Assembly (NCBI RefSeq): GCF_028714775.1
Contig: NZ_JAQTLS010000028.1
Span: forward strand, 1 to 41,064
DNA length: 41,064 nt
Direction of reading: 5' to 3'
DNA from: Thiothrix sp.
GTDB taxonomy: Bacteria > Pseudomonadota > Gammaproteobacteria > Thiotrichales > Thiotrichaceae
The position numbers were made by a program, and so were the translations under genes. Shown in pieces: positions 33,234-41,064 of this stretch. The notes under the pieces are model-generated. The model was given only the letters and a program-made list of their open reading frames with translations, searched no databases and was not told where the DNA came from. Numbering within the stretch: the stretch's first letter is position 1; the number at the start of each line of letters is the position of its first letter.

Positions 33234-34893
33234 TACCGGAACCGTCAACCTGCTCTGGTGTGCTGCCTTGTTGGCAGGGCTGGTGGAGGCAGGGGTGGAA
33301 GAAATCGTCATTTCCCCCGGCTCACGCAACACCCCGATGACGCTGGTAGCCGACCTCAACCCCGACTTGCGTTGCTGGGTACAGATTGATGAACGCAGTG
33401 CTGCCTTTTTTGCCCTTGGCATGGCAAAAGCCAGCTGCAAGCCCGTAGCCTTGCAATGTACTTCCGGCACGGCTGCGGCCAACTGGTTCTCTGCCGTGGT
33501 CGAAGCCAGCCAGAGCGGTATCCCGCTGATCCTGCTGACGGCTGACCGCCCGTGGGAATTGCAGCAGTGCGGCGCAAACCAGACCATCGACCAGATCAAG
33601 CTGTTCGGCTCCCATGTGCGGGCTTTCCACCAACTCTCCGAAGCAGACGGTTCGGACAAGGCATTGCGGCGTGTCCACCAACTGGCAGTACAAGTGGTGC
33701 AGGAAAGCCTGTGGCCCAAACCGGGGCCAGTGCATATCAACGTGCCGTTGCGTGAACCATTGCTACCTACAGGTAAAATCCCTTCCCTCTTGCCCCCTTC
33801 ACCCCTTGCGGGGGAAGGGCTGGGGACGCGGGGGAATGCGTGTGGTACGGTCTATGCCCCACCCGCCCAATTAACCCACATCTGCGACACCATCAGCGGC
33901 AAGCCGGGATTGATCGTGTGCGGTGAAGGTGTTTACGACGACACATTCCCCGCCGTACTGATGCATCTGGCGCAAACACTGGATGCCCCGGTGCTGGCTG
34001 ACCCCCTTGCCAATCTGCGTTTCGGGGGGCATGTCAGTGGACACTTGTTGTCCCGTTACGATGCTTTCCTGCGGGATGTCACCTTCACAGGTAGCCATAT
34101 ACCGCAATGGGTGCTGCGTTTCGGCACGATGCCCGTATCCCGTGCTTTGCAGCAATACTTGTCGGGCAGCCAGCTCCCTTTGCACATTGTGGTGGATGGG
34201 CAAGGTGGCTGGTCTGACCCGCTTTTCCAACAGTCACTGATGGTCAGGGCTTCCCCGAAGGCTTTTTGCCAGCAGCTTGCCACACTGAAACCCCAGCCTG
34301 CCGCAAGGTCGTGGCTGGAAAGTTTCAGGCAGGCGGAACAGGAAAACGGGGCAGTACTGGATGCTGACCCACGAACCGAAGCCGTTATTATCCGCCAGAT
34401 GCTCAATACCTTACCGGAAGGTTCGCTGCTGTTTTCCGGCAATTCCATGCCCATCCGCCACCTTGACCATTATTCGGGTAAGGGAGTAAAGGGGTTGAAA
34501 GTTGCCGCCAACCGTGGGGCAAGCGGGATTGATGGCAATATTTCCACCCTGCTGGGGATGGCTGCGGTGCATCCCGGCAAAACCGTGGCTTTGCTGGGCG
34601 ATCTGACCTTTTTCCACGACATGAATGGCTTGCTGTTGGCGAAACAGGCCAATGCGGTCATCGTGTTGCTGAACAATAATGGTGGGGGGATATTCCGCCA
34701 ACTGTCGCAAGCCAAACTGGAACAAGCGCAGTTTGAACGTTACTGGCTGACCCCGATTGGGTTGGATTTCTCGCTGGTGGCGCAACTGTATGGACTGGGG
34801 TTTGAGCGCATCCACGGCGCGGACGGTTTTGCGGCGGTATTCGACCATGCGCTGGGGCAAGAACGGACGTGTGTGATTGAAGTCATGCTTTAA
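33220..34893 (+). CDS. menD: SEPHCHC synthase MenD (menaquinone)
   Basis: MenD is a thiamine-diphosphate enzyme that joins 2-oxoglutarate-derived succinic semialdehyde to isochorismate. Visible features are [12 protein letters not shown] (31-42), [11 protein letters not shown] with the catalytic-domain glutamate near 58, the [18 protein letters not shown] stretch, and the ThDP/Mg site [12 protein letters not shown] with NNNGGGIF. At 557 residues it matches E. coli MenD. A segment at about residues 187-206 ([17 protein letters not shown]) has the composition of a common dispersed repeat and falls in the variable linker. It overlaps menF by 14 bases. menB follows after 11 bases. Confidence 0.95.
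   Translation: MQATDTGTVNLLWCAALLAGLVEAGVEEIVISPGSRNTPMTLVADLNPDLRCWVQIDERSAAFFALGMAKASCKPVALQCTSGTAAANWFSAVVEASQSGIPLILLTADRPWELQQCGANQTIDQIKLFGSHVRAFHQLSEADGSDKALRRVHQLAVQVVQESLWPKPGPVHINVPLREPLLPTGKIPSLLPPSPLAGEGLGTRGNACGTVYAPPAQLTHICDTISGKPGLIVCGEGVYDDTFPAVLMHLAQTLDAPVLADPLANLRFGGHVSGHLLSRYDAFLRDVTFTGSHIPQWVLRFGTMPVSRALQQYLSGSQLPLHIVVDGQGGWSDPLFQQSLMVRASPKAFCQQLATLKPQPAARSWLESFRQAEQENGAVLDADPRTEAVIIRQMLNTLPEGSLLFSGNSMPIRHLDHYSGKGVKGLKVAANRGASGIDGNISTLLGMAAVHPGKTVALLGDLTFFHDMNGLLLAKQANAVIVLLNNNGGGIFRQLSQAKLEQAQFERYWLTPIGLDFSLVAQLYGLGFERIHGADGFAAVFDHALGQERTCVIEVML
33780..33836. repeat. In-frame repeat element in menD
   Basis: A C-rich stretch (CCCTTCACCCC) facing a G-rich stretch (GGGGGAAGGG) forms an imperfect hairpin near 33795-33819, with further purine-rich sequence after it. 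It encodes [14 protein letters not shown], the typical translation of a dispersed repeat found in many proteobacteria. It keeps the menD frame. Confidence 0.6.
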
Positions 34894-34904
34894 AGGAAAT
34901 AGTT

Positions 34905-35729
34905 ATGGAATGGATACCCGTAGCGGGTAAGGTGTTTGAAGACATCCTCTATCACCACAGCGGTGATGGAATTGCTAAAATTACCATCAACCGCCCGGAA
35001 GTGCGCAATGCCTTCCGCCCGGAAACCGTACTGGAACTGATGCAAGCTTTCCACCATGCGCATGTGTCGTCGGACATCGGCGTCATTATCCTTACCGGGC
35101 AGGGAGACAAGGCGTTCTGTTCCGGCGGCGACCAGAAAGTACGCGGTGAACACGGTGGCTACTGCGACGGGCAAGGGGTGCAAAGCCTGAACGTGCTGGA
35201 TTTGCAGCGCCAAATACGCACCCTGCCCAAGCCGGTGGTGGCAATGGTGGCAGGCTACGCCATCGGCGGCGGGCATGTGCTGCATTTGGTCTGCGACTTG
35301 AGCCTTGCGGCAGATAATGCCCGTTTCGGTCAGACTGGCCCCAAGGTGGGCAGTTTCGATGCCGGGTTGGGTGCTGGGTTGTTGGCACGGACTGTTGGTA
35401 TGAAAAAGGCTAAGGAAATCTGGTTCCTGTGCCGCCAGTACGGGGCGGATGAGGCTTTACAGATGGGGCTGGTGAATGCGGTCGTGCCACTGGCGGAACT
35501 GGAGGCCGAAACCGTGCGCTGGTGCAGGCAGATGTTGCAGCATTCGCCGACGGCTTTGCGGATGCTGAAAGCCGGTTTCAACGCTGACACCGACGGGCTG
35601 TCTGGAATCCAGGAACTGGCGGGCAATGCCACCGCGCTGTTCTACATGTCGGTGGAGGCACAGGAAGGGCGCAATGCCTTTGTGGAAAAGCGCCAGCCGG
35701 ATTTTTCAACTTTCCCGCGCCGTCCCTGA
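34905..35729 (+). CDS. menB: 1,4-dihydroxy-2-naphthoyl-CoA synthase MenB
   Basis: MenB is a crotonase-fold enzyme that closes the naphthoquinol ring from o-succinylbenzoyl-CoA. Marks are [25 protein letters not shown] (oxyanion-hole segment), [31 protein letters not shown] and [16 protein letters not shown]. The 274-residue length is usual. AAAGGA precedes the ATG at a suitable distance. It is 11 bases after menD and its stop overlaps menA. Confidence 0.95.
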   Translation: MEWIPVAGKVFEDILYHHSGDGIAKITINRPEVRNAFRPETVLELMQAFHHAHVSSDIGVIILTGQGDKAFCSGGDQKVRGEHGGYCDGQGVQSLNVLDLQRQIRTLPKPVVAMVAGYAIGGGHVLHLVCDLSLAADNARFGQTGPKVGSFDAGLGAGLLARTVGMKKAKEIWFLCRQYGADEALQMGLVNAVVPLAELEAETVRWCRQMLQHSPTALRMLKAGFNADTDGLSGIQELAGNATALFYMSVEAQEGRNAFVEKRQPDFSTFPRRP

Positions 35730-36598
35730 TGATGCAGTTGCAGGCGTGGCTGCTGGCAGTGCGCCCCAAAACACTGGGGATGGCGGTGATCCCGGTGGTG
35801 GTGGGGAGTGCGTTGGCGTTTGCCCAAACCCACGGCTTCCAGTGGTTGCCTGCCTTGGCTGCGTTGCTGGTAGCGGTGCTGATCCAGATGGGAACCAACC
35901 TGCACAATGATGTTGCCGACCATGCCAATGGGGTGGATACAGCCAATCGGTTGGGACCATTACGGGTGACGGCTGCGGGGCTGTTGATAGCGGCACAGGT
36001 GATGCAGGGGGTGAAACTTTGTTTTCTGCTGGCTTTTTGCCTTGGCGTTTATCTGGTGGCGGTGGGTGGCTGGGTGATACTGGTAGCGGGCTTGTTGTCG
36101 CTGGCGGCTGGGGCTGCTTATTCAGGTGGAAAATACCCCATTTCCCATTCACCGTTCGGGGAAGTGTTTGTGCTGGTATTTTTTGGCGTGGTGGCGGTGG
36201 TCGGTAGCTATTACCTACAAACCTTGCAGGTGGACAGTAAGGCATTGCTGGCGGGCTGTATCTTGGGTTTGCCCGCAGCGGCGGTGCTGGTGGTCAACAA
36301 TACCCGTGATCGGGAGTCTGACCAGCAGGCGGGGCGACGCACCTTGGCGGTGATCATGGGTACGGCCTTTTCCTGTGTGGAATATGCCAGTTTGCTGCTG
36401 TTGCCGTTTGTTATGGTTGCTGCTAGCGGGTTGGGGAAATATTTGCCCTTGCTGGTTTTGCCGTGGGCAGTTTATCTGGTCAGGGCTTTTTGCCGGGTGC
36501 AGCAGGCGGGGGAATTTAATCCCCTGTTGCCGCAGACGGCGCAGTTCCAGTTAGTGCTGGGTTTGTTACTGGCTGTAGGGGAGGTTCGCTACGAATGA
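35729..36598 (+). CDS. menA: 1,4-dihydroxy-2-naphthoate polyprenyltransferase MenA
   Basis: MenA attaches the polyprenyl tail to dihydroxynaphthoate in the membrane, giving demethylmenaquinol. The UbiA-type Asp motif is NLHNDVADHANGVD near 52-65, followed by NRLGPLRVTAAGLL, and the second motif is NNTRDRESDQQAGRRTLAV near 191-209. Eight to nine hydrophobic segments are visible, in 289 residues. The start overlaps the menB stop by one base (TGATG), with a second ATG right after it as an alternative. The stop overlaps menC (ATGA). Confidence 0.94.
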   Translation: MMQLQAWLLAVRPKTLGMAVIPVVVGSALAFAQTHGFQWLPALAALLVAVLIQMGTNLHNDVADHANGVDTANRLGPLRVTAAGLLIAAQVMQGVKLCFLLAFCLGVYLVAVGGWVILVAGLLSLAAGAAYSGGKYPISHSPFGEVFVLVFFGVVAVVGSYYLQTLQVDSKALLAGCILGLPAAAVLVVNNTRDRESDQQAGRRTLAVIMGTAFSCVEYASLLLLPFVMVAASGLGKYLPLLVLPWAVYLVRAFCRVQQAGEFNPLLPQTAQFQLVLGLLLAVGEVRYE

Positions 36599-37614
36599 TA
36601 AAACTGAAACGCATCATGCTACGCCCTTATGCCCTACCGTTGCAGATACCATGGCAGAGCAGCCGGGGGAACATGGCCTGTCGACGGGGTTGGCTAGTTT
36701 GCCTAAAAACGGCGGATGGTCATGTGGCTTACGGTGATTGCCCTCCCATGCCGGAAGCGGGGACAGAAACCGCCGCACAAGCGTGGGTAAGCCTGCAACA
36801 CTTGCAACGGCAGTTAACTGGCTTACCCGTGGTGACTGCGTTGGAAGAAATGGGGCATGTTACACCTGCTGCCCGCTACGCAGTTGAAACCGCTTTATTG
36901 GAACTATGTGCTCGGCAACGGCAGATACCAATTGCCCACTTACTCAACCACGCAGCACCGATGGCTATTTCGGTCAATACGGTATTGGGTGGCTTAGGGC
37001 AGGGGGGGCTTACTCAGGTTATTCAGGCTGTCGAAGAGGGATTTAGTATTCTTAAATTCAAAGTTGGTTTGCAGAGTGTACGGCAAGAACTGGATGGGCT
37101 ACATCAGTTAGTGGATTCTCTGCCTCCTAATGTACGCTTGAGGCTGGATGCTAACCGGGCATGGCCTTTACCGCTGGCGCGTCAGTTTTTGCGGGAGATT
37201 GCAGATTTGCCCATTGAGTCACTGGAAGAACCTTTACAACAAGCTGATGCGGACGATTGGTTGGGTTTGCAGGCATTGGTGTCTTTCCCATTGGCATTGG
37301 ATGAGTCTTTGCCCCGGTGGCAACACGGTATTACTGCCCATCCTGCCCAACGGTTAATGCTTAAACCGACGGTATTGGGCGGGCTAGTTCCCGCTTTCCG
37401 GCTGGCACAGCGGGCTATAGATGCTGGCAAGGAATGTGTGGTGACAACGGTAGTCGACAGCGCCGTAGGGGTGAGGGCGACTGCACATCTAGCCACAGCA
37501 CTAGACAATGGTCTGGCACATGGTTTGGCAACGTCTTCTTGGTTATTAAAGGATGTGACCCAACCACCCCAAATTATGGGGGGGATGCTACGGTTAAACC
37601 ATGATGTTTCCTGA
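36595..37614 (+). CDS. menC: o-Succinylbenzoate synthase MenC
   Basis: MenC is an enolase-superfamily dehydratase that makes o-succinylbenzoate. Catalytic pieces are FKVG with its lysine (ILKFKVGL), the metal ligands in RLDANRAW, ESLEEPL and LALDESL, and the second lysine in LMLKPTVLGG. The 339-residue length is normal. The ATG at 36595 overlaps the menA stop, and the end overlaps the thioesterase gene by 14 bases. Base composition is slightly more AT-rich than in the nos genes, as in the following thioesterase and the minus-strand genes. Confidence 0.92.
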   Translation: MIKLKRIMLRPYALPLQIPWQSSRGNMACRRGWLVCLKTADGHVAYGDCPPMPEAGTETAAQAWVSLQHLQRQLTGLPVVTALEEMGHVTPAARYAVETALLELCARQRQIPIAHLLNHAAPMAISVNTVLGGLGQGGLTQVIQAVEEGFSILKFKVGLQSVRQELDGLHQLVDSLPPNVRLRLDANRAWPLPLARQFLREIADLPIESLEEPLQQADADDWLGLQALVSFPLALDESLPRWQHGITAHPAQRLMLKPTVLGGLVPAFRLAQRAIDAGKECVVTTVVDSAVGVRATAHLATALDNGLAHGLATSSWLLKDVTQPPQIMGGMLRLNHDVS

Positions 37615-37990
37615 AACTTTCATTTACCGTTTCCGCGTGCCGTTTCATCAGGTTGATAGGGCGGGAATCCTATTTTTTGCGCATGTATTTACTCATGCCC
37701 ACGATGCCTATGAAGCCTTTATGCGGCAAGAAGGGTTGGAACTGGGTGAGGTCGTAGATGCTGGGAAGGTTAGTATTCCGTTAGTACATGCGCAGGCAGA
37801 TTATCATTATCCCTTACGGCATGGGGATGACATTCGGGTGGAATTATCGGTTGGGGCGACGGATAAAACTTCAGTGGCAGTGGAATATGGCTTCTTTAAT
37901 GCTGAGAATATCCGTTGTGTCACGGTCAATACCGTGCACGTGTTTGTTAGGAAAACAACAGGTGGTAATCCGGCTTATGTTGGGCATTGA
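37601..37990 (+). CDS. menI: Hotdog-fold thioesterase, probable DHNA-CoA thioesterase
   Basis: A 129-residue 4-hydroxybenzoyl-CoA thioesterase-type hotdog protein. The family start YRFRVPFHQVDRAGILFFAHVF, with the catalytic aspartate D20, and HDAYEAFM are clear. In this operon it should release 1,4-dihydroxy-2-naphthoate from the CoA ester made by MenB, the MenI step. The assignment is by position and fold, because hotdog thioesterases vary in substrate. Its last 44 bases overlap the end of menE on the other strand. Confidence 0.83.
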   Translation: MMFPETFIYRFRVPFHQVDRAGILFFAHVFTHAHDAYEAFMRQEGLELGEVVDAGKVSIPLVHAQADYHYPLRHGDDIRVELSVGATDKTSVAVEYGFFNAENIRCVTVNTVHVFVRKTTGGNPAYVGH

Positions 37991-39203
37991 GGGGAAGGCT
38001 ATCCAGCTTGATAAAGTGGCGAGGCCGGAATGCGCCATGTAAATGTTGCTTGCTCCAACTTGCCAGTTCAGTTTCCTCTATTTGTCCGGTGAAGGCTGCC
38101 ACCAGTGTTTCCCCCCACGTAGCATCTGGTTTGCTGCCAACCATGACATTTTCCACACAAGGATGTTGTAACAGGGATTCCTCTACCTGCCGTGGATGGA
38201 TGTTTTCACCGCCGCTAATGATGATATTATCCAGCCTGCCTTGCACCACCAATTGCCCTTGGGTATCCAGATAACCAGCGTCCCCACTTTCCAGCCATAC
38301 ACCTGATGGCTGCGGTATAAAAGGGCTGTCCGGGTAAGCGTAACCCTCCATGATGCTATTGCCGCGCACGAGGATGCGTTGTTCTTCCCCAAAACCAATG
38401 TCCAAATGTTCCAGTGCTTGCCCTGCCTGACCTGCCATCCAGCTTTTAGGGGGAGGATAGCAAACTGCCACCATGGAGCAGGTTTCGGTCATGCCATAAG
38501 TTGGGCAAATCGGCCAACCGGATTTGATAGCCTGTTCCGCCAATTTTTCTGGCAGCGCGGCTCCCCCAATTAAGGCGATACGAAGGGATTTGGGGAGCGG
38601 GGAACAGTCTTGTGCTTCCAATAAGCGTTGTAACATACTGGGAACCAAGGAAATGCAGGTAACGTGGTAACGCTGGATGTCCTGCAAAACCCTTAATGGG
38701 TCAAATTTATCGTGCAGTAACAGGGATGCACCACTAACAGCGCAACGGTGTAGGATGGCAAGCCCACCAATATGAAATAGTGGTAGGCAGCATAGCCACA
38801 TGTCATTGGCAGATATTTCAAGGCGTTGGCAAACTGCGCGGGCACTGCTGTGGATTGCATTTTCTGTTAGCAGCACAGCTTTGGGTTGGCCTGAGCTACC
38901 GCTGGTTGCCAGCGCCAGCCGAATGTCTGGATGGGTTGGGGAGCAACGGATGCGGGCGGCGCTGATAAAACCTTCACGCTGGGTTTCAAGCCAGTTCGGG
39001 TCGAAACTCGCCAAACGGCAATCCAACCGTTCGGCGGCATAGGTCAGTAGGACGGTAGGTAGTGGGGAAGCGTCGGTTATCAACGTGTCCCCAGCTTTGA
39101 TCCCGTCTTGTTGTAGGTCTTTGCACAGTGTTGCTACCCGTCGGTTCAGCCAAGCCGGGCTTAGTGACACGCGCTGATAAATGATGCCGTGGCGGATAGC
39201 CAT
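37947..39203 (-). CDS. menE: o-Succinylbenzoate-CoA ligase MenE
   Basis: MenE is an acyl-adenylating enzyme that activates o-succinylbenzoate with CoA. Signature segments are LALATSGSSGQPKAVLLT (P-loop), CPTYGMTETCSM, and the C-terminal hinge GDAGYLDTQGQLVVQGRLDN with ISGGENIHPRQVEESL. At 418 residues it is a little shorter than E. coli MenE. I prefer the ATG at 39203, with GAAGG upstream, over a TTG at 39212 that overlaps the ubiE stop. It follows ubiE by 5 bases and ends inside the thioesterase gene of the opposite strand. Confidence 0.94.
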   Translation of the reverse strand: MAIRHGIIYQRVSLSPAWLNRRVATLCKDLQQDGIKAGDTLITDASPLPTVLLTYAAERLDCRLASFDPNWLETQREGFISAARIRCSPTHPDIRLALATSGSSGQPKAVLLTENAIHSSARAVCQRLEISANDMWLCCLPLFHIGGLAILHRCAVSGASLLLHDKFDPLRVLQDIQRYHVTCISLVPSMLQRLLEAQDCSPLPKSLRIALIGGAALPEKLAEQAIKSGWPICPTYGMTETCSMVAVCYPPPKSWMAGQAGQALEHLDIGFGEEQRILVRGNSIMEGYAYPDSPFIPQPSGVWLESGDAGYLDTQGQLVVQGRLDNIIISGGENIHPRQVEESLLQHPCVENVMVGSKPDATWGETLVAAFTGQIEETELASWSKQHLHGAFRPRHFIKLDSLPLNAQHKPDYHLLFS

Positions 39204-39208
39204 GCCCT

Positions 39209-39946
39209 TCAACCTTTCAGTGGCTTGACGCCGCTATGAATGCAAGCAATACCAAAACTCAGGTTATGGTAGCTAACCTGTTCTAGTCCGGCCTGTTCCA
39301 TGATGTGGCAAAGTTCTTGTTGGTTGGGGAAACGACGGATGGATTCTACCAGATAGGTGTAGGCAGTAGGCTGGCGGCTGATCCATGCCCCTAGTCTGGG
39401 GATGATGTAGAAAGAATGGAAATCGTAAAAAGGCTTGATTAGCCAGTGCGGATGGGAAAATTCCAAGCACCAATAACGCCCGCCTGGTTTTAATACCCGC
39501 ACAATCTCTGTTAGGGCGGTTTCCATACGGGTCATATTGCGGATACCGAAAGCGATGGTTAGCACATCCACAGAATTGTCCTGCAATGCTAAGTTTTCGC
39601 CTGTACTGGCAATGCAGCGCAAGTTTGTTGCCTGTGGGGCATTGCCTGCCCGCATCATGGCTAAGCTGGGGTCTATCAGTAGGGTGTTATGTCCACTACC
39701 CGCCAGTTTCAAAGCAATGTCACCCGTTCCCCCTGCCAGATCAACAACTGTTTGCCCTTTTTGAGGTTTGACCCGCTGGGTAAAACGGTGTTTCCACAAG
39801 CGGTGGATACCAAAACTCATGACATCATTCATGAGGTCATAACGGGGGGCAACTTTATTGAATACGTCGCGGATACGTTGCTCCCGCTCTACGTTTGAAA
39901 CTTGCTGGTAGCCAAATGTATCATCCAGTTGGTGTTTCTCCGTCAT
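39209..39946 (-). CDS. ubiE: Demethylmenaquinone/ubiquinone C-methyltransferase
   Basis: UbiE/MenG methylates the quinone ring with SAM, the last step of menaquinone synthesis and also a ubiquinone step. SAM motif I is VVDLAGGTGDIALKL, followed by LTIAFGIRNM, VLKPGGRYWCLEFS and the C-terminal YHNLSFGIACIHSG. The ATG at 39946 gives 245 residues with the normal N-terminal NVEREQRIRDVFNKVAPRYD. The start overlaps the stop of the upstream anchored protein by four bases (ATGA). Placement with menE suggests a copy serving menaquinone, possibly in addition to a general ubiE elsewhere. Confidence 0.94.
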   Translation of the reverse strand: MTEKHQLDDTFGYQQVSNVEREQRIRDVFNKVAPRYDLMNDVMSFGIHRLWKHRFTQRVKPQKGQTVVDLAGGTGDIALKLAGSGHNTLLIDPSLAMMRAGNAPQATNLRCIASTGENLALQDNSVDVLTIAFGIRNMTRMETALTEIVRVLKPGGRYWCLEFSHPHWLIKPFYDFHSFYIIPRLGAWISRQPTAYTYLVESIRRFPNQQELCHIMEQAGLEQVSYHNLSFGIACIHSGVKPLKG

Positions 39947-40419
39947 TTGCCAGTCCAAAAACGGTAAGGGACAGCAATGATGCCATTTGGGGTATGCAAT
40001 AGCACCTTGGCTTCCCACTCCATGCTGTCACGGATACAGACGGGGATGGTGATCGTGCCGTTGAACTTGCCCTCCCCCGCAGCGGGTAACTCGGCATGGT
40101 TCAGCCCCATGTTCATGTCTACGCCATTGAAATTGGCTTCAACCCGGCGGGTTATCACCCCTTCGACGCTGACGCTGAGGGCAAGGGGTTTCAGCACTGG
40201 CAGGGTGCGGGGTTCGATGCCGAATGTGACCTTGCCGCCTTCCGGCAAATTGCTGGTACAACTGCCCAGACGCAGGTCGCAGGCAGGGTCATGCGGAAGT
40301 TCGAGCAGGATTTCCGGTTGTAAGCGCCCGGACAGCCAATGCCCCGCTATGACCAGCAGAAAACTGCTGACCAGTACAATCATGAAAACCCATCGGGATG
40401 AAATTTTGACCATGAGCAT
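39943..40419 (-). CDS. Membrane-anchored protein of unknown function, FixH/YtkA-like in outline
   Basis: A 158-residue protein with one N-terminal membrane segment (about 10-27) and a soluble part that should face the periplasm. The soluble part is mostly beta-type sequence. It contains C47 and C54 (ACDLRLGSC), a Met/His group DMNMGLNH (M102, M104, H108) and PVCIRDSMEW (C128, M133), which together look like a possible copper or haem-metal site. The overall plan recalls FixH or YtkA-like domains, but I cannot assign it firmly. It is first in the operon with ubiE and menE, and lies behind an FNR/DNR-type box. A Met-Leu-Met start leaves two codons of doubt. Confidence 0.7.
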   Translation of the reverse strand: MLMVKISSRWVFMIVLVSSFLLVIAGHWLSGRLQPEILLELPHDPACDLRLGSCTSNLPEGGKVTFGIEPRTLPVLKPLALSVSVEGVITRRVEANFNGVDMNMGLNHAELPAAGEGKFNGTITIPVCIRDSMEWEAKVLLHTPNGIIAVPYRFWTGK

Positions 40420-40480
40420 AACCCCACTCTTTCAGCTATACCAACACGCCCCATCAAAACATGGGGAGGGGGGCTTATCC

Positions 40481-40494
40481 TTGACCTGAATCAA
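40481..40494. promoter_or_regulatory. FNR/DNR-type box upstream of the anchored protein-ubiE-menE operon
   Basis: On the minus strand this reads TTGAT-TCAG-GTCAA, identical to the norC box. It is centred 68 bases upstream of the start codon at 40419. A start site at the usual -41.5 spacing would fall near 40446. The -10 (TTTGAT near 40453) is weak. Confidence 0.75.
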
Positions 40495-40697
40495 ATACCC
40501 AGCAACTCCGGCGCAGGGCATATTCGAGCTAGTGCCGGAAAGGGTGGTGGGGTTGCGGGTGAGGCCAATTAGAAATTATTTGCCTGCTCTCTGTACACGA
40601 CAAAAACATAACCCATTGATTTTATAGACGCCAATACCAAGGCTTGAAAGCCCGCCGCTAACCTGTTCCACTCTCTTGCGACCAAACAGGAGATGAT
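40495..40697. other. Gene-free stretch before the transposase
   Basis: This stretch has no supported gene. It holds the upstream flank of the FNR/DNR-type promoter and probably the left end of the insertion sequence. A TCCGGC/GCCGGA pair with a loop of about 20 bases lies near 40506-40539. No other structure is convincing. Confidence 0.5.
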
Positions 40698-41064
40698 ATG
40701 GAACTGGGCGACGGGCTGCGGGACAGTCTAAAAGTACGTCTGGATTGGGGTAAGCCCCGTCTGGAATGTTTTGTGGGCATGTTGTTGGGGCTGTTGCGGC
40801 TCAAGCAGGTGAATTTGACGCAATTGGCACTGGGTTTTGCGGGTGATGCCGGGGTAAAATCGCGTTACCGCCGCCTGCAACGGTTCTTTGCGAGGGTGTG
40901 GTTTGATTACGATGCCATCGCCCGCCTACAGATGGACTTGTTTGATTTTCCAAGACAAAAATACTACCTGACACTCGACCGGACTAACTGGCAATGGGGC
41001 AAGACGGACATCAACATCCTCACCTTGGGTGTTGTGTACAAAGGTTCGGCGATCCCCGTGTATT
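40698..41064 (+). CDS. IS4-like transposase, N-terminal part (cut by window end)
   Basis: An open frame from the ATG at 40698 (AGGAG upstream) runs off the window after 122 codons. It contains YRRLQRFFARVWFD and YYLTLDRTNWQWGKTDINI. The TLDRTNW-G segment carries the first catalytic aspartate of a DDE transposase of the IS4 superfamily. The protein is incomplete, so intactness cannot be judged. The left end of the element must lie between 40495 and 40697, but I could not fix a terminal inverted repeat without the other end. Confidence 0.85.
   Translation, partial: MELGDGLRDSLKVRLDWGKPRLECFVGMLLGLLRLKQVNLTQLALGFAGDAGVKSRYRRLQRFFARVWFDYDAIARLQMDLFDFPRQKYYLTLDRTNWQWGKTDINILTLGVVYKGSAIPVY

Overview
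The window looks like a chromosomal segment from a sulfur-oxidising, facultatively denitrifying gammaproteobacterium, most like the Thiothrix group. That placement is an inference from protein character: E. coli-like NarGHJI and NarXL, DsrC-type proteins in the nar operon, and a complete nos cluster. It was not tested by a search. Almost the whole window is one respiratory island plus the genes for its cofactor and quinone.

Layout: (1) 2-136, the 3' end of bioB. (2) 168-2418, minus strand, moeA-moaA for molybdenum cofactor. (3) 2517-13158, minus strand, the nitrate respiration operon narK-narK2-small membrane protein-DsrC-like-narGHJI-decayed DsrC-like copy, closed by a strong terminator. (4) 13159-13479, a divergent control region with a NarL-type 7-2-7 palindrome. 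(5) 13480-16000, plus strand, narX-narL. (6) 16100-17920, norCB behind an FNR/DNR-type box and followed by a strong terminator. (7) 18040-20984, a glutamine amidotransferase, a CcoG-like membrane ferredoxin and nnrS. (8) 21130-31827, a clade II (Sec-type, NosR-less) nitrous oxide reductase cluster nosZ-C1-C2-B-D-G-H-F-L-Y. (9) 31830-37990, running on from nosY without a gap, the menaquinone genes menF-D-B-A-C and a MenI-like thioesterase. (10) 37947-40419, minus strand, an unknown anchored protein followed by ubiE/menG and menE. (11) 40698 to the end, the start of an IS4-like transposase.

How it works together: NarK and NarK2 move nitrate and nitrite, NarGHI reduces nitrate using MoaA/MoeA-derived cofactor, NorCB reduces NO, and NosZ reduces N2O. 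No nitrite reductase is present. NosG/NosH are NapGH-like quinol-oxidising ferredoxins and NosC1/C2 are cytochromes c that would feed NosZ. The menaquinone genes sit directly downstream of the nos genes, and the separate ubiE-menE unit carries the same 14-bp box as norC. The island therefore appears to encode denitrification enzymes together with the low-potential quinone they may use, under shared FNR/DNR-type control. This is the most striking feature of the window.

Other unusual points: cysteine-free DsrC-like proteins in the nar operon, a tri-haem NosC2 fusion, NosZ with a helical and Ala/Pro tail where some relatives carry a cytochrome domain, NarK2 with an extra repeat-bearing loop, palindromic repeats inserted in frame in menF and menD, and a 9-bp tandem repeat covering the nosL/nosY junction.
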